Source: Linum tenue
Taxonomy: Eukaryota > Streptophyta > Magnoliopsida > Malpighiales > Linaceae
Assembly: GCA_946122785.1 (NCBI GenBank)
Contig: CAMGYJ010000010.1
Coordinates: 11,507,467 to 11,571,466, forward strand
Reading direction: 5' to 3'
DNA: 64,000 nucleotides
Made by a program: the position numbers and the translations under genes
Part shown: in pieces, positions 45,182 to 56,221 of the stretch
Layout of the letters: each line of letters begins with the position of its first letter
Numbering within the stretch: position 1 is the stretch's first letter
The notes under the pieces: model-generated
Told to the model about the DNA's origin: nothing
Databases searched by the model: none
Seen by the model: the letters and a program-made list of their open reading frames with translations, nothing else

Positions 45182-47145
45182 TTATCTGATTCTTTTGTAT
45201 TTGCAGGATCAAAAGAGACTTAAAGGTCTAATGACGGGTTATAATTGTGTCTCTTAGTTACTAGTTTGGGAGATGTGAATCCACCATTATGTTGCTAATA
45301 AATTTATAGGGATCATGTTAATTTTGTCAAATAAAGATGATTAGTTACTCTAGTTTAATAGGTTGGTAATGATTTTGATGGTTAACTTCATTATGATTAA
45401 TTTGTTCCATGGGTATGAGCAAAAAACTTATATGAGATGCAATGAAAACATCTGTAAATTTTATGTTTTGTAGAACTGGAAAACTAATGAATGAGTATGA
45501 ATTGTCTTTAACTAAAATTGAGATACAATGTTGGGATTTGATGCCATATCCTTGCAACCATAATTATTACATAAACGCATAAATGTCCTTGCCATATTAA
45601 GAAGCTAATTATGGTTGCAATTAAGATTTCAACAACTATGGAACATTTATCCATTATTGTTGTTACATATTGACGGATCATACACCGGCACATAAAAAAT
45701 CATAAAAATGGGGGTACATTCTTATTTCCTCCACCGTTACCTGTTATAGCTATTTTTCGGAGATAGAATTCGTGCCCAGGATATGGTCAAACTTATAGTT
45801 TGAAATTGGGAATATTGTGGAGGGTTATTATTTTTTATATTCGAGATGGACTGGGCTAGATGCAAGTAAAATGGATTCGAATACAAATAAAACTATATAC
45901 AGGCATGACTGTTGATCAAATTTAATATTTATGCTTATGATATCATTTGCTCTTGTGTCTTGATATTCGTTATCATTTTCTCTGTTGGTTCTCTAAATTT
46001 TCTTAGCTTTATTTTAATTATTGTAGACTAATGAGTTAGGGTGATTCTAATGAATGTGATATGCACTTACCCTCATAGGATCATTTAGTTCTTGTGACTC
46101 TTTTTGTTCTTGCATTTCCTCCGAGATATTATCATGAGATTCCACTCTTAATACTTATTTATTTATTTCACTTATATCATTAACTCATTCCTAAATTCTC
46201 TCTCATCTCCATTTGTAGTGTGTATGAGTGTAATTTATGGATGCCTATTTTTAATGTTGAAAACAAAGCTAGAAACATTTCATGATCATAGTGGCAACTC
46301 TTTTGTTTTATTTTGGAATTTGGCAAATTGTTGACTTTGATACATAAATGGTGCAAGTTGGGTGCATGATAACCTATGATGATGAGTGAGAATGTGGGAT
46401 GCATTTTACTAGTTTGACTATTCATTTCATGGAAAAATTATATACGAGCTAGGAGAAGTCAACCAACGTCTCCTTTAGCGATATATGTCAGAGAGCGTGT
46501 ATGAAAGACCAAGCATCTAGGAACCCAAGTGAGATTTTTTCTTGCTCGCTTCTTTCTTGTTCGATACATCCCTCTCTGCATGATTATTATGCCTAACCTT
46601 TGCACGAGCTTGAGTAGTCACAGAACAAATATGAAAGAAGGAGACATATGTTTGGCCAATGCCATAAAAGACCACTTTTATCAAGTTATCATTATAATCA
46701 TTTGTCAAACGCCGTCGAACCTAACCTCCTTCTTAGTTTACACCTTATTATGAATCAATTTCTATTCCTTGAAACCCTATGTTGAATTCTTTTTAAAGTT
46801 TCACGTGATTTATGATTCTACCGTAGTATTCTACTTTGAAATAGAAAATTAAATTAGGGAGAAGCTTGTCTTTAAAAGTGACATGCTTAAAATTAAAAAT
46901 CAGTGAGTTAATTTATTATAATTTTCGAAAAACAAAACTACGAAAAGTATAATGGAAAAGTAGAGAGCTAACCACCATCTTGTTTTGGTACCACAAACAA
47001 TTCTATTTTTTTCATTCTTTTTAAGTTTTTCCTTCATGCAAGCCATTTGCTTGTGTGTCATTGTTGATTTATTGACTTAAAATGCCAATGCATTACCTAA
47101 AGAAAGAAGAAAAAACAGATACAAGGACACATAATAAATTAAAAC

Positions 47146-47269
47146 TCAACAACGGGATTGTAAAGTGAATCCATAGCTTTGATGAACATCATCATCATTA
47201 TTTTCACCATACAATGAACTGGTCGGATTCTAATGTAATCGCGAAGGTTAAAAGTGTGATTGTACGAAA
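47146..47269 (-). pseudogene. Neprosin-like exon 2, array copy 6, 1-base deletion
   Basis: 124 bp instead of 125: one base is missing in the CATCATTAGTTTTC region, so the open frame of the other copies is lost. Confidence 0.36.
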
Positions 47270-47528
47270 CTAAACAAACATATTACTCTATTCATATATA
47301 TAATTACATTTTGAACTTAATGTACGTGATTACAATTAGAAATTGTGGGAATGAAGTTCCGTAAACTTCTTGATACAATAGGAAAATAAAAAATACTCGT
47401 CCTTTACAAAAATGGATCATACGTGTCTTATCTACTTTTAAAACACAACATTCATGCTAATTCTTATTATTTTACTTGCAAATAGAACTTAGGTTACAAC
47501 ATGCAATTGACACAAATTGTATATAAAT

Positions 47529-47849
47529 TTAGATATACATCGATCCAAATGCCCCCAACATTGCCGCATTCCAAATGGCATAAAAATCATGTTCCCAAGT
47601 ATGGATTTCAGGAACAATGCAGTCGACATTTATGTCATCTTTAGCCAAGGAATGGAAAGTACTTCCATATTTTAGTGCTTGGTCAAGCATGCTGCTCCTC
47701 TCGTCATATTCTCGGAATATTTTTACTGGAGGGTTTGTTAGTAATGGTGATAGCTTTCTGGATTGTATTTGATATGGAAGATTCAGGATAACGAAAGTTG
47801 AGAAGAGTACACATGTGATAATGACAGATGATGAACTAGGAGAACCCAT
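47529..47849 (-). CDS. Secreted 106-aa peptide, neprosin activation-domain-like, array copy 6
   Basis: Intact 106-codon frame, closest to copy 3 (IQSRKLSP and IWNAA shared; REYDER where copy 3 has HEYDER). Its second exon (47146-47269) is frameshifted. The pairing with copy 3 supports a segmental duplication. Confidence 0.48.
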   Translation of the reverse strand: MGSPSSSSVIITCVLFSTFVILNLPYQIQSRKLSPLLTNPPVKIFREYDERSSMLDQALKYGSTFHSLAKDDINVDCIVPEIHTWEHDFYAIWNAAMLGAFGSMYI

Positions 47850-48351
47850 TTATCTGATTCTTTTGTATTTACAGGATCAAAAGAGACTTAAAGGTCTAAT
47901 GACGGGTTATAATTGTGTCTCTCAGTTACTAGTTTGGGAGATGTGAATCCACCATTATGTTGCTAATAAATTCACAGGGATCATGTTAATTTGTCAAATA
48001 AAGATGATTAGTTACTCTAGTTTAATAGGTTGGTAATGATTTTGATGGTTAACTTCATTATGATTAATTTGTTCCATGGGTATGAGCAGAAAACTTATAT
48101 GAGATGCAATGAAAACATCTGTAAATTTTATGTTTTGTAGAACTGGAAAACTAATGAATGAGCATGAATTGTCTTTAACTAAAATTGAGATACAATGTTG
48201 GGATTTGATGCCATATCCCTGCAACCATAATTATTACAGAAACGCATAAATGTCCTTGCCATATTAAGAAGCTAAGTATGGTTGCAATTAAGATTTCAAC
48301 AACTATGGAACATTTATCCATTATTGCACATGTGGGGACAAGCAAACGGTT

Positions 48352-48366
48352 AAGTGTGGGGGAATT
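48352..48366 (+). other. Polypurine tract upstream of A LTR copy 2
   Basis: Same arrangement as 24777-24791. Confidence 0.7.
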
Positions 48367-49728
48367 TGATAACGATGAAATTGCACATGTTTGCACCCTT
48401 AGTTCTTTTTCGTTTGTGGCGCATAGTCGTGTATTTTTGGCCTATTATACGCCGGGTTGTGCTACTTTGTCACATTTTAGGTCCCAGACGTCGAAGGAAA
48501 GGCTAAGCACGAGTTTCGAGGCATTCGGAAGTCATTCGGTCGAGCTGGAGCCAAAGCACGGGCGCGCCTAAATCGAAGCACGGCCGTGTTCCTGGACCAT
48601 GCTTTAATGCCGAGGCTTCATCCACGTTTGTCCTACACCAGCTCAAAACACGGGCGGGATTGACCCAAAACACGGCCGTGTCCATCATCAAACACGCCCG
48701 TGTTTTCCCAAAGGAGCAGCCCTTGTTTTTAACACGTGGCAAGGCACGGGCGGGCTGGAGCAAAGCACGGACATGCCCTCGACCGTGTTTTGCCCAGTGA
48801 TGCCCTTTTAGGCAGATTTCAGCCAAAAGAGAAGGGGATTCGAGTTTTAGAGAGACAGAGCGATTCCTAGAGAGAGAAAGTGACGAACAAGAGTTCCCAA
48901 GTGCCCTAGCTTGATCTTCATCACCATTGGAGCTTGGCTTGAGCTTGGAGGAGTGCCGATCAACGTCCAGGAGCAGAAATCCATCCTTCACAGTATGATT
49001 TCCGCATCTGAATCTGCTTTTGCTTCTTTCTCCATGGAGTAGTTCTCCCATTCATCTGGGTATGGGGAACCCTAGATTTGTATGTTAGGTTTGATTGTAT
49101 GAACCCAAGTACTGATTCTATGATTTGATTATATTCGATTGAGGTTTGAATGATTGAATAACTTGAATCCTGATCAAATTCCTGTTGTTTCTGCTTTAAC
49201 CTAGAATGAGAATATATGCGTAGGTTGATAGAGCACCCTTGATTGAAGGTAGGGAATTGGTGACTTTAGTCGAGGAGCCAATTCACTATTCTGTACCGAA
49301 TTCACTTCGGTAGTGGAGGTTTTGTTCGTTAGGGCCTCAATTTGTTTACTCCGGTGGAGGTTAGTCGCCCGCTAGAGACTCAGATTGAGAGGGTCTGGAG
49401 ACCTTTAGTCGCGACTTCAGGCTGTTTAAGAACCTTCCGCAGTATAACTATCATAGAAATTGAACTTGGTAATTGCAATCCAGCTTAACTGCAGTCTAGG
49501 GGGAACCATATCCGGGTGACCTCTCTCGACTTGAAACAACCGTTTAACTTGCTTTGTGTTTTTGTTTGCTTGAATCTGCACTAAAGTTTCACTGCTAGAT
49601 AACAAGAATTCACCGAGTAGTCATCAAATCTAGGACCCGGGTTGACATTAAAACCCAAACCCGCTATACTACGCCTTAGGAAGTGGTTACACTTGGCCAT
49701 TTTCTAGAGTGACAGTAGGAGTGAGTCA
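48367..49728 (+). repeat. 5' LTR of A, copy 2 (1362 bp)
   Basis: TGATAACG to GAGTGAGTCA; module at 48556-48791 with several decayed half sites (for example CACGGACATG in place of CACGGCCGTG). Confidence 0.9.
48556..48791. promoter_or_regulatory. Triple inverted-repeat module, A LTR copy 2
   Basis: As at 24981-25216 but with some arms mutated. Confidence 0.48.
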
Positions 49729-49734
49729 AGTTTT

Positions 49735-49752
49735 TTGCGCCGTTGCCGGGGA
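49735..49752 (+). other. Primer binding site (tRNA-Asp), A copy 2, mutated
   Basis: The second base is T in place of G (TTGCGCC), which would mispair next to the tRNA CCA end. Otherwise identical to 26160-26177. Confidence 0.8.
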
Positions 49753-49876
49753 CAGCTAGGTTGTTGAAGAAAAGTGATTTCTGTTACTTTAGCATTTTCA
49801 TTTTCGCATTGGTTGCTTGTTCTTTCCCACTTGTGCCTTCACGGGTTTGCATTGCTTGAGTGTGTGCAGATAGTGC

Positions 49877-51288
49877 ATGACCCATAGCCAGTCAGGAGGT
49901 TTACTGCCGTTGGATCCAGAGCTTGAACGCACTTGCCGCCAACTTAGGAGACAACAGCGAGCTAGACTGGCTACGGAAGAGCGCATAGACGGCCACTTGA
50001 ACAACGATTCTGAGGAAGAGTACGAGATGGAAGGCGAAGACAACCCACACCCGGGGAATGCTCATCAGGATTCAACTCATTACATTATCTATCCAGTTCC
50101 ATGGCTTGAAGGATGAGGAGGCAAGGGTGCATCTTTCCCGTTTTCTGCAGCTGACGAACGGGTTCAAGCTAAACGGTGTTCCTGATGACGCAATCCGCCT
50201 TCACCTCTTCCCCCATTATCTGGCGGGGAATGCTAAGAGGTGGTTGGAGACCCAGCCCCCACTGTCCATCACCTCTTGGGATGATCTGGCTGATAAGTTC
50301 GTGCACAGGTACTATCCGGCATCGAAGACTACAGAGATCCAGCGGGAGATCACTCACTTCCGCCAAGAGCCGGACGAGTCACTTCGTGATGCCTGGGAGC
50401 GGTACATGGGGTATTTCTGGCAGTGTCCCCATCATGGCTTCAGCGATGCATTCACTGTGGGGAACTTCTACAGTGCTCTCTCTCCGGACAGCCAGAGGGT
50501 GATTTAGTCTCTATGCCCAGGAGGGGATATTCTTACTAAGACTCCAGCCGAACTGAACCAGATGATCAATACCTTGGCTGCCAGAGATCATTCCTGGGGG
50601 CAGAGCAGCAGAGGCAGAAATTCCCGGGACCGTGGTGTGCACGCCATGGAGGCTAGATCCGGGCTTGAGCAGCAGGTAGCCGAGTTAGTGCAGACATTGA
50701 AGCAGCCCAACAGTCTCATTCCGGGCAGAGGTGTGGCTACACCTACAGTAGCTCAATGTCAGTGGTGTGAGAGCTCAAATCACCTAGTGGAAGATTGCCA
50801 GGCTATGAGGGAGTCTACTACTCCCCAAGAGCAGGTAGACTTCATCGCCAATGCTCGGCGCTTTGACCCCTACAGCAATACATACAATGAGGGGTGGCGC
50901 CAGCATCCCCACTTCGCTTGGAATAGCAACACCACTAAGCCACCTGGTTTCCCAGCACCAGCAGGTCGTTTTCAGTAGAGGCAGCCTTACCAGCCTCGAC
51001 AGGGGCCAGCCCCACAGCAGCAGCCCTACCAGCCTAGGCAGGGGCAACCATTCCAGCAGCCCCAGCGTCAGTTTTCTGAGCCAGCAGCAGCTCCGGCTCC
51101 AGATAATCAGATGACGGAGCTGAAAACATCCTAGCGACATTCATGACTTCCACCCAGGCAGTTGTCACGAGGCTGGACCAGAGCGTAGCCTCACTGGAGG
51201 CAGGTTAGAGGAACCAAGGTGCCATTTTGAAAGATTTGAAGAACCAGTTGGGAAGCATGGCTCGCCAAAACACTACCAGCGCACCAGT
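49877..51288 (+). pseudogene. gag: Athila gag (A copy 2), deleted and interrupted
   Basis: Same start as copy 1. A 140-bp deletion near 50069 removes the segment before the capsid core and shifts the frame. A TAG at 50505-50507 replaces GAG, and the TAG at the start of the proline/glutamine tail is shared with copy 1. The codon that is TAG in copy 1 (26983) is TGG here, so that change came after duplication. It is cut at 51288 by the B2 LTR. Confidence 0.87.
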
Positions 51289-52364
51289 TTGGAATCTCTT
51301 AAGCTGACCAAGCCCTCTCAGTCTAACTACCCGGCAGACGACTAGTCTTCACCGGGATAGAAAGCTGAAGCAATAAGCACAGAACTCCACTACTGGAATT
51401 GAATTCCAGTACAAAGCAGTAAACTGGCTAACTCTCGTATAGCCAATCTCTTACTATCGAATGAAGAAGCTCTAACAACCTAATCAGATTCTATCTATCT
51501 CAGGTTGCAGCAGAAATTGAGAAAAGCTGATCAGACTCAAATCAATTCAATAAACATGCATCATTCGATTAAAATCAAACATTAATATCATCCCAAGTCA
51601 TTACAATCAAATCCCTAACACAAGGAACTAGGGTTCTTCATACCCAAGTGAGAGAGAGGTTCTACTCCATAGAGAGAGAAAGGAAAACAGAAATCAGAGT
51701 AGTCATACTCATAAAGATGAGGAAAATCTGCTCTGGGATGTCAATCTTCACTCCTAGGGACACAATCTGGGCTTCAATGATGAGAAATCCACTCCAAAAT
51801 AGCTCCTAGGGTTTGTTCTTCGCTCTTTCTCTCTCTAAAACTCTGTTTTTGCTCCAGCAAATCGAATACCTCTTCCTTGGCTCGAATCTGCCTCCAAAAA
51901 CCCGACTCTGGGCGAATTACGGGCAGAATTACGGCCGTAATCACGTCCTGCCCGTAATTCGCACCAAAACGCACGTTTCACTTAAGCTGCAGGAGGAGGA
52001 GATACGCCCGTAATTTCCCAATTACCGCCAGTAATTTGGGAATTACGGTCGTAATTCTTGGAGGTCCTGCCCGTAATTTTAGCACCGAGGGGAAATTCTG
52101 GGGAAAAGGCTCGTCAATTAATTTACGGGCATGCCCTGGCCAATTACGGTCGTAATTCGGCAGGGGCTGCCCGTAATTCTGTCTGTGATTCGCCATCTGA
52201 CCTCCAAATGACCCGAAACTTGCGCCTATGCACCTCCTTACTTGCTAGGACCTGAAATACGACAAAACAACACAACCTAGCGTAAAATAGGCCAAGGAAC
52301 AATCAATTCGAGCCAAAATGGGCAGGAAACCAGAGTGAAAACACGTGCAAATACGATGCAATCA
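51289..52364 (-). repeat. 3' LTR of B2, truncated (1076 bp)
   Basis: Same truncation point as B1 (27854). Module at 51914-52179. Confidence 0.9.
51914..52179. promoter_or_regulatory. Triple inverted-repeat module, B2 3' LTR
   Basis: As at 1627-1891. Confidence 0.5.
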
Positions 52365-52381
52365 AATTCCCCCACACTTAA
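52365..52381 (-). other. Polypurine tract of B2
   Basis: Minus-strand TTAAGTGTGGGGGAATT next to the LTR. Confidence 0.82.
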
Positions 52382-53673
52382 CTGTTTGCTTGTCCCCAAG
52401 CAAACCAAGTACTACACAAGGTAAGCTCACATATTTCAGTCAACCAACATCGGGGACAAGTCATAAAGGCACAGAACACATGAATCATACTGGTTTTCAA
52501 CCATCAACACATGAACAACTTTAATAGCAACCTAGACAACCACCACAAAGGACATTCGAGTGCAGCAAAATCGAGCAACGGAAGAGTTTCCCTTCTGTTC
52601 ACCAACCAACCCAGACTTGACTCGACTAGTGGGGTCAGGACAATTTAATGCGAAAAATGCGCATGCTATTTCTCTCAATCCCTAACATCTCTTCACCATG
52701 ATGGCAGCCTCTAAATGCTAGAGTTCACATACATATAATGTCATCACTAACTAATCAGGAGGTCTTAGACACAGGTTCAAATGACTGGCTAGGGTCTTGG
52801 ACATGGGGAAAAGGCCTTTTAGGTGGTGGAAGTATTCATAGCAAAAGGTTCCACATTTCCAAACCCACACAATCACAGTCAAACAAACCGGTATTCCCTT
52901 TCTGCTATTCTGCAATACTCAACATCTCAAGAGCACAAAAGCGAAGGAGGTATAAACATCAGCATTTCCAAGCCAGACTGCTAAGAAACACTACTTAATG
53001 GGCATTATTCAGATTTTTGGTAGTGGATCTCTTTTGCTTTCAATTTTTCTTTGTTTTTCTTTCATTTTTCTTAAGAGAGCCACCACTTCTGCACATATTT
53101 CAAACATCTGCCCAACTTTTAAGCACTACCTCCAACACTCACATAAACTTTAGCAGAAACAACAGAGAATATGTAACAACCACTCTGTGGAACCTTCTAA
53201 AAGATGCAACAAGGGTGATTTTTTCGTTATAGACCAAAAGAAAGGATAACACACGGCTCAAAGGGGCTGACTAGGGGATATGACACAACAGGACAGTCAG
53301 TTTTTGGGCGTGGGCTAATCCTATGCCCCCATCATTTTAGCTAATGACAACGTGAATGCTACACATCATGGAAGAGGGATCTATCGCACAAGAAAGAAAC
53401 GAGCAGGCTCAAATCTCACATGGCTACCTATATGCTCTATCTCACATTCTGATACCCTGAACTAGATGCATAAACGACTGTCAAGAACAAGTGATCAGAT
53501 CAAGTCACAGTTGGTAAGCAAACAGTTGAAAAACTGAACCCCTACATCGTTCTACTGCACATCTCAGTCCCCATTATAGGTTGTCCTAGTCGCAAACAAG
53601 TTGTCATGCATTAATCCGAAAACCGTTCAATTCATCAATCAAATCACAGTGCCAATATGATCAAACAGCAGTA

Positions 53674-53721
53674 CTTGGAGCCCTCAAATCGTAAGATTCG
53701 GACAGCGGACTAGGCCCCAAG
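53674..53721 (-). ncRNA. Conserved hairpin, B2 3' UTR
   Basis: Same as 30239-30286. Confidence 0.45.
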
Positions 53722-53750
53722 CACCCATATATACGTTCCAATAAATACAA

Positions 53751-53770
53751 AGAACCCCCCACACACTTAA
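53751..53770 (-). promoter_or_regulatory. Extra polypurine tract, B2
   Basis: Same as 30319-30335. Confidence 0.45.
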
Positions 53771-54065
53771 ATGCGACAGTGTCCTCAATGGAGCGAAGGG
53801 AAGGGGAACGATGTTATCGTGAAACAGTGGTCAGGAACGTTGACTGGATGGCGGACCAGTCAAAAGCAGAGGACTGGACAAGGACCAGTCCGATGGGCAC
53901 AGAGCTAGAACCAACAGAACACATACATTGGGTGAAATAAACCATAGTTCCAAGTCAACAATCCACACAACGGGAACAAGAAATAAAATCAAACACAATC
54001 CGGAGTCTAAATCTGGAAAGATAGACAAAAGCCAAGCCCCAACTCGATGGGCGGGCAAAATCAGA

Positions 54066-55261
54066 TCACAGCTCGTCGTCTCCATCGCCAGTGGGAGGCG
54101 GGTAGTAGTCTTCATGCCCTGGGGACGCCTCCCAAGGGTAGCTTACAGCAGCAGGATCCATGTTCCAGTAGCTCATCATGTAATGCTGAGCTGAAATGAT
54201 GCGGCGGCGACCATCGCGCTCACGGTCAAGGAGGGCGTTGATGTGCTCCTGGCCAGCAAGGATCTGTTCGTTCTGGCGGGAAAGGGCTGCCAGCTGCTCG
54301 GCAATGTAGGTGGTGGGTGCTGCAGCAGACGGGCCGGCACCGGAAATGGAGTCGCCAGGTGCAGAGGGGGTGGGCCGAGTCCTCGTCCGACGAGTGGTCC
54401 GACGGGCTGCAGCATTACTCGCCTCGGGTAGCTCCTCACCCTCTGGTGCACGAGGAACAGGGCGAGGCAGGCCCCGGATCCAGGTCACGTTCCCGTCGCG
54501 CTCCAGTATCAGCTGGCGCCGGAGGGTCTCCCTAGAGAATGGCGTCGCCTCCTAGATGAGAGTGAACCCGGAGAGGTCGACGTTGTAGTAGCGCGCCAGG
54601 GCAGTGACCACCGGCCCACACGCTAGGGGTCGATTACACTGTTTATGCTTGGCAACGGTCCTGGCGATGAGAGAGGACAGATGGAGGTTGTCCACCTCGT
54701 GGCTCATGGAGTGCAGGCAATGCAGGGTGCGGAGCTGAAGATGACTGGTGGAGCCCTCGCTGGGGGTGTACGATTTCCCCAACAGCTGGTTGATGATGCG
54801 CCACTCTGGTCGCAGCTGAGTGGTCGTGGTGTGGCCCGGTGTGAAAACAGCTCCTGCAAACTCCGGGAGGCAGATCCTCTCGAAAAACTGCTGGTCCCGA
54901 AAGATGGGACTGTCGGGCTCCTCGATGGCCAGGTGACAGGGGAATGGTGGAAGGAGCCCCAGCGCCCGACCAAAGTCGTCATAGCTCAGGGAGTAGAACT
55001 CCCCTCCGAGTCGGAACTGGATGGCGTTTCCGTGCGCCCGCGTGGGTCCGGAAATGCTCGAAGCTGGAGTAGAACTCCCAGAGGAGCTCCTGATAAACCG
55101 GCTCGGCAAGGCAGAGGAGGCGGCGCCAAGAGAAAGCGCGGATGGCAGCCTCCATTGCCTCGCGAGCACCCAGCTCTTGAAAGACCCTCCAGTCGAGGTA
55201 CTGGTGCTGAACGACTTTGCGGCGTCGGATGTCCCGCAAAGTCTTCCTCTGGTCGGCGTCG
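54066..55261 (-). pseudogene. Env-like (Athila third ORF) gene of B2, broken
   Basis: Keeps the middle part missing in B1: GGEFYSLSYDDFGRALGLLP, then LRTLHCLHSM and the C-terminal proline/serine/glutamate tail. Lesions: the start and leader are deleted (junction near 55261), the N-terminal portion (to about 55030) is in a different frame from the middle, and a TAG at 54552-54554 separates the tail in frame. That TAG is also in B1, so it predates the duplication. The middle part resembles the plant-transposon ORF found in Athila elements; no membrane segment is evident. Confidence 0.68.
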
Positions 55262-56221
55262 GGACGACCGAGAGACCACAAAGATCGCTGGGAAACTCGC
55301 CGGGAGGCTCGCCGGAGTTTCGTCGCCGGTGACTTCACCAGAGCCAAACTGACCCAAAACTTTGGGGAATGAAGCCCCAAGCACCAGGAACACGGTGGTG
55401 GTCGCGGTTTCTCGATCGGAGGTCCGAGGAGGGAGATCGGGCCGGAGGAACATCGAAGGGTCGCGGTTTTCCGGCGACCCAAACCACCACGAAACTCGAC
55501 CCCACTGGTATAGACTTGTGGGCACCGACGAGAGGAGCACGGGGGTGGTCTCGGAATTTAATTTGGACCTCCGGTGAGCGAGATATGGCCGGAAAACCAC
55601 CGGAGAAGAGAGTGGTTCGAGTTTCCGGTGAGAGGGGAGAGAAACTGACCAGAAAAAATGGGGGAGAGAGAGAGTGGGGTCTCGGCCGCCACTTTTTAAA
55701 CGAGGATCGGGGAGAATTACGGGCAGGATTACGGCCGTAATTCCCCCTGGCCTTGCCCGTAATTTTATGGCCGAGCGCACTCTGCCCCTTCTGGGCGAAT
55801 TACGGGCAGGGGTATTAAGAATTACGACCGTAATTCTTACCCCCTTGCCCGTAATTTCTATGCCGAGCTCGTTTTTCAGTTTTTATGTTCTGAATTAATT
55901 ACGGGCAGGGGGTAGATGAATTACGACCGTAATTAGTCCCCCATGCCCGTAATTTTACTGTTGAGGGCCCTTTTTCTCCAGTTTTTAACTGCAAATTCGA
56001 ACATCCAAACCCAAACGTGCCCCGGTTCAAAAAATACACCACCATAGACCAAAATAGACCATCCGGGGCATGAGAAACATTCCAGAAAGACTCCAGACAG
56101 ACTCAATGACTCGAAAACGACAAAAATTAAAAAGGAAAAATGATAGAAATGCAAACCGTGGTGGGGTTGCCTCCCCACAAGCGCTTTTTTACCGTCTTTT
56201 AGCTGGACGCCAGTAGAGGAA
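55262..56221 (-). other. Spacer between integrase and env-like ORF, B2
   Basis: Same as the B1 spacer without the solo LTR. Contains the internal module (55714-55960). Open frames on both strands are not supported as genes. Confidence 0.5.
55714..55960. promoter_or_regulatory. Internal triple inverted-repeat module, B2
   Basis: Matches 32410-32660; some half sites are closer to consensus here (ACGGGCAGG where B1 has ACGGGTAGG), others less. Confidence 0.55.

Larger units (their letters stand above)
41297..48326. repeat. Tandem array of 2.67-kb units, block 2
   Basis: Unit points at 42519, 45188 and 47856 (periods 2669 and 2668). It begins part-way through a unit at GAAAGAAGGAGAC and ends 470 bp into the last unit. 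Three exon pairs are present. The last partial units (from about 47337) resemble the end of block 1 more than their own neighbours: both have IWNAA and the same GTAAACTTCTTGATAC variant, as expected if that end was duplicated together with A and B. Confidence 0.9.
48327..51288 (+). mobile_element. Athila-type element A, 5' half (copy 2)
   Basis: Duplicate of 24752-27853 with the same left and right breakpoints, minus a 140-bp deletion in gag near 50069. Its 3' half resumes at 63316 after the nested B2. Confidence 0.85.
52382..54065 (-). other. 3' untranslated region of B2
   Basis: Near-identical to 28947-30630: conserved block near 52730-52880, hairpin 53674-53721, extra polypurine tract 53751-53770. 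Confidence 0.68.
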
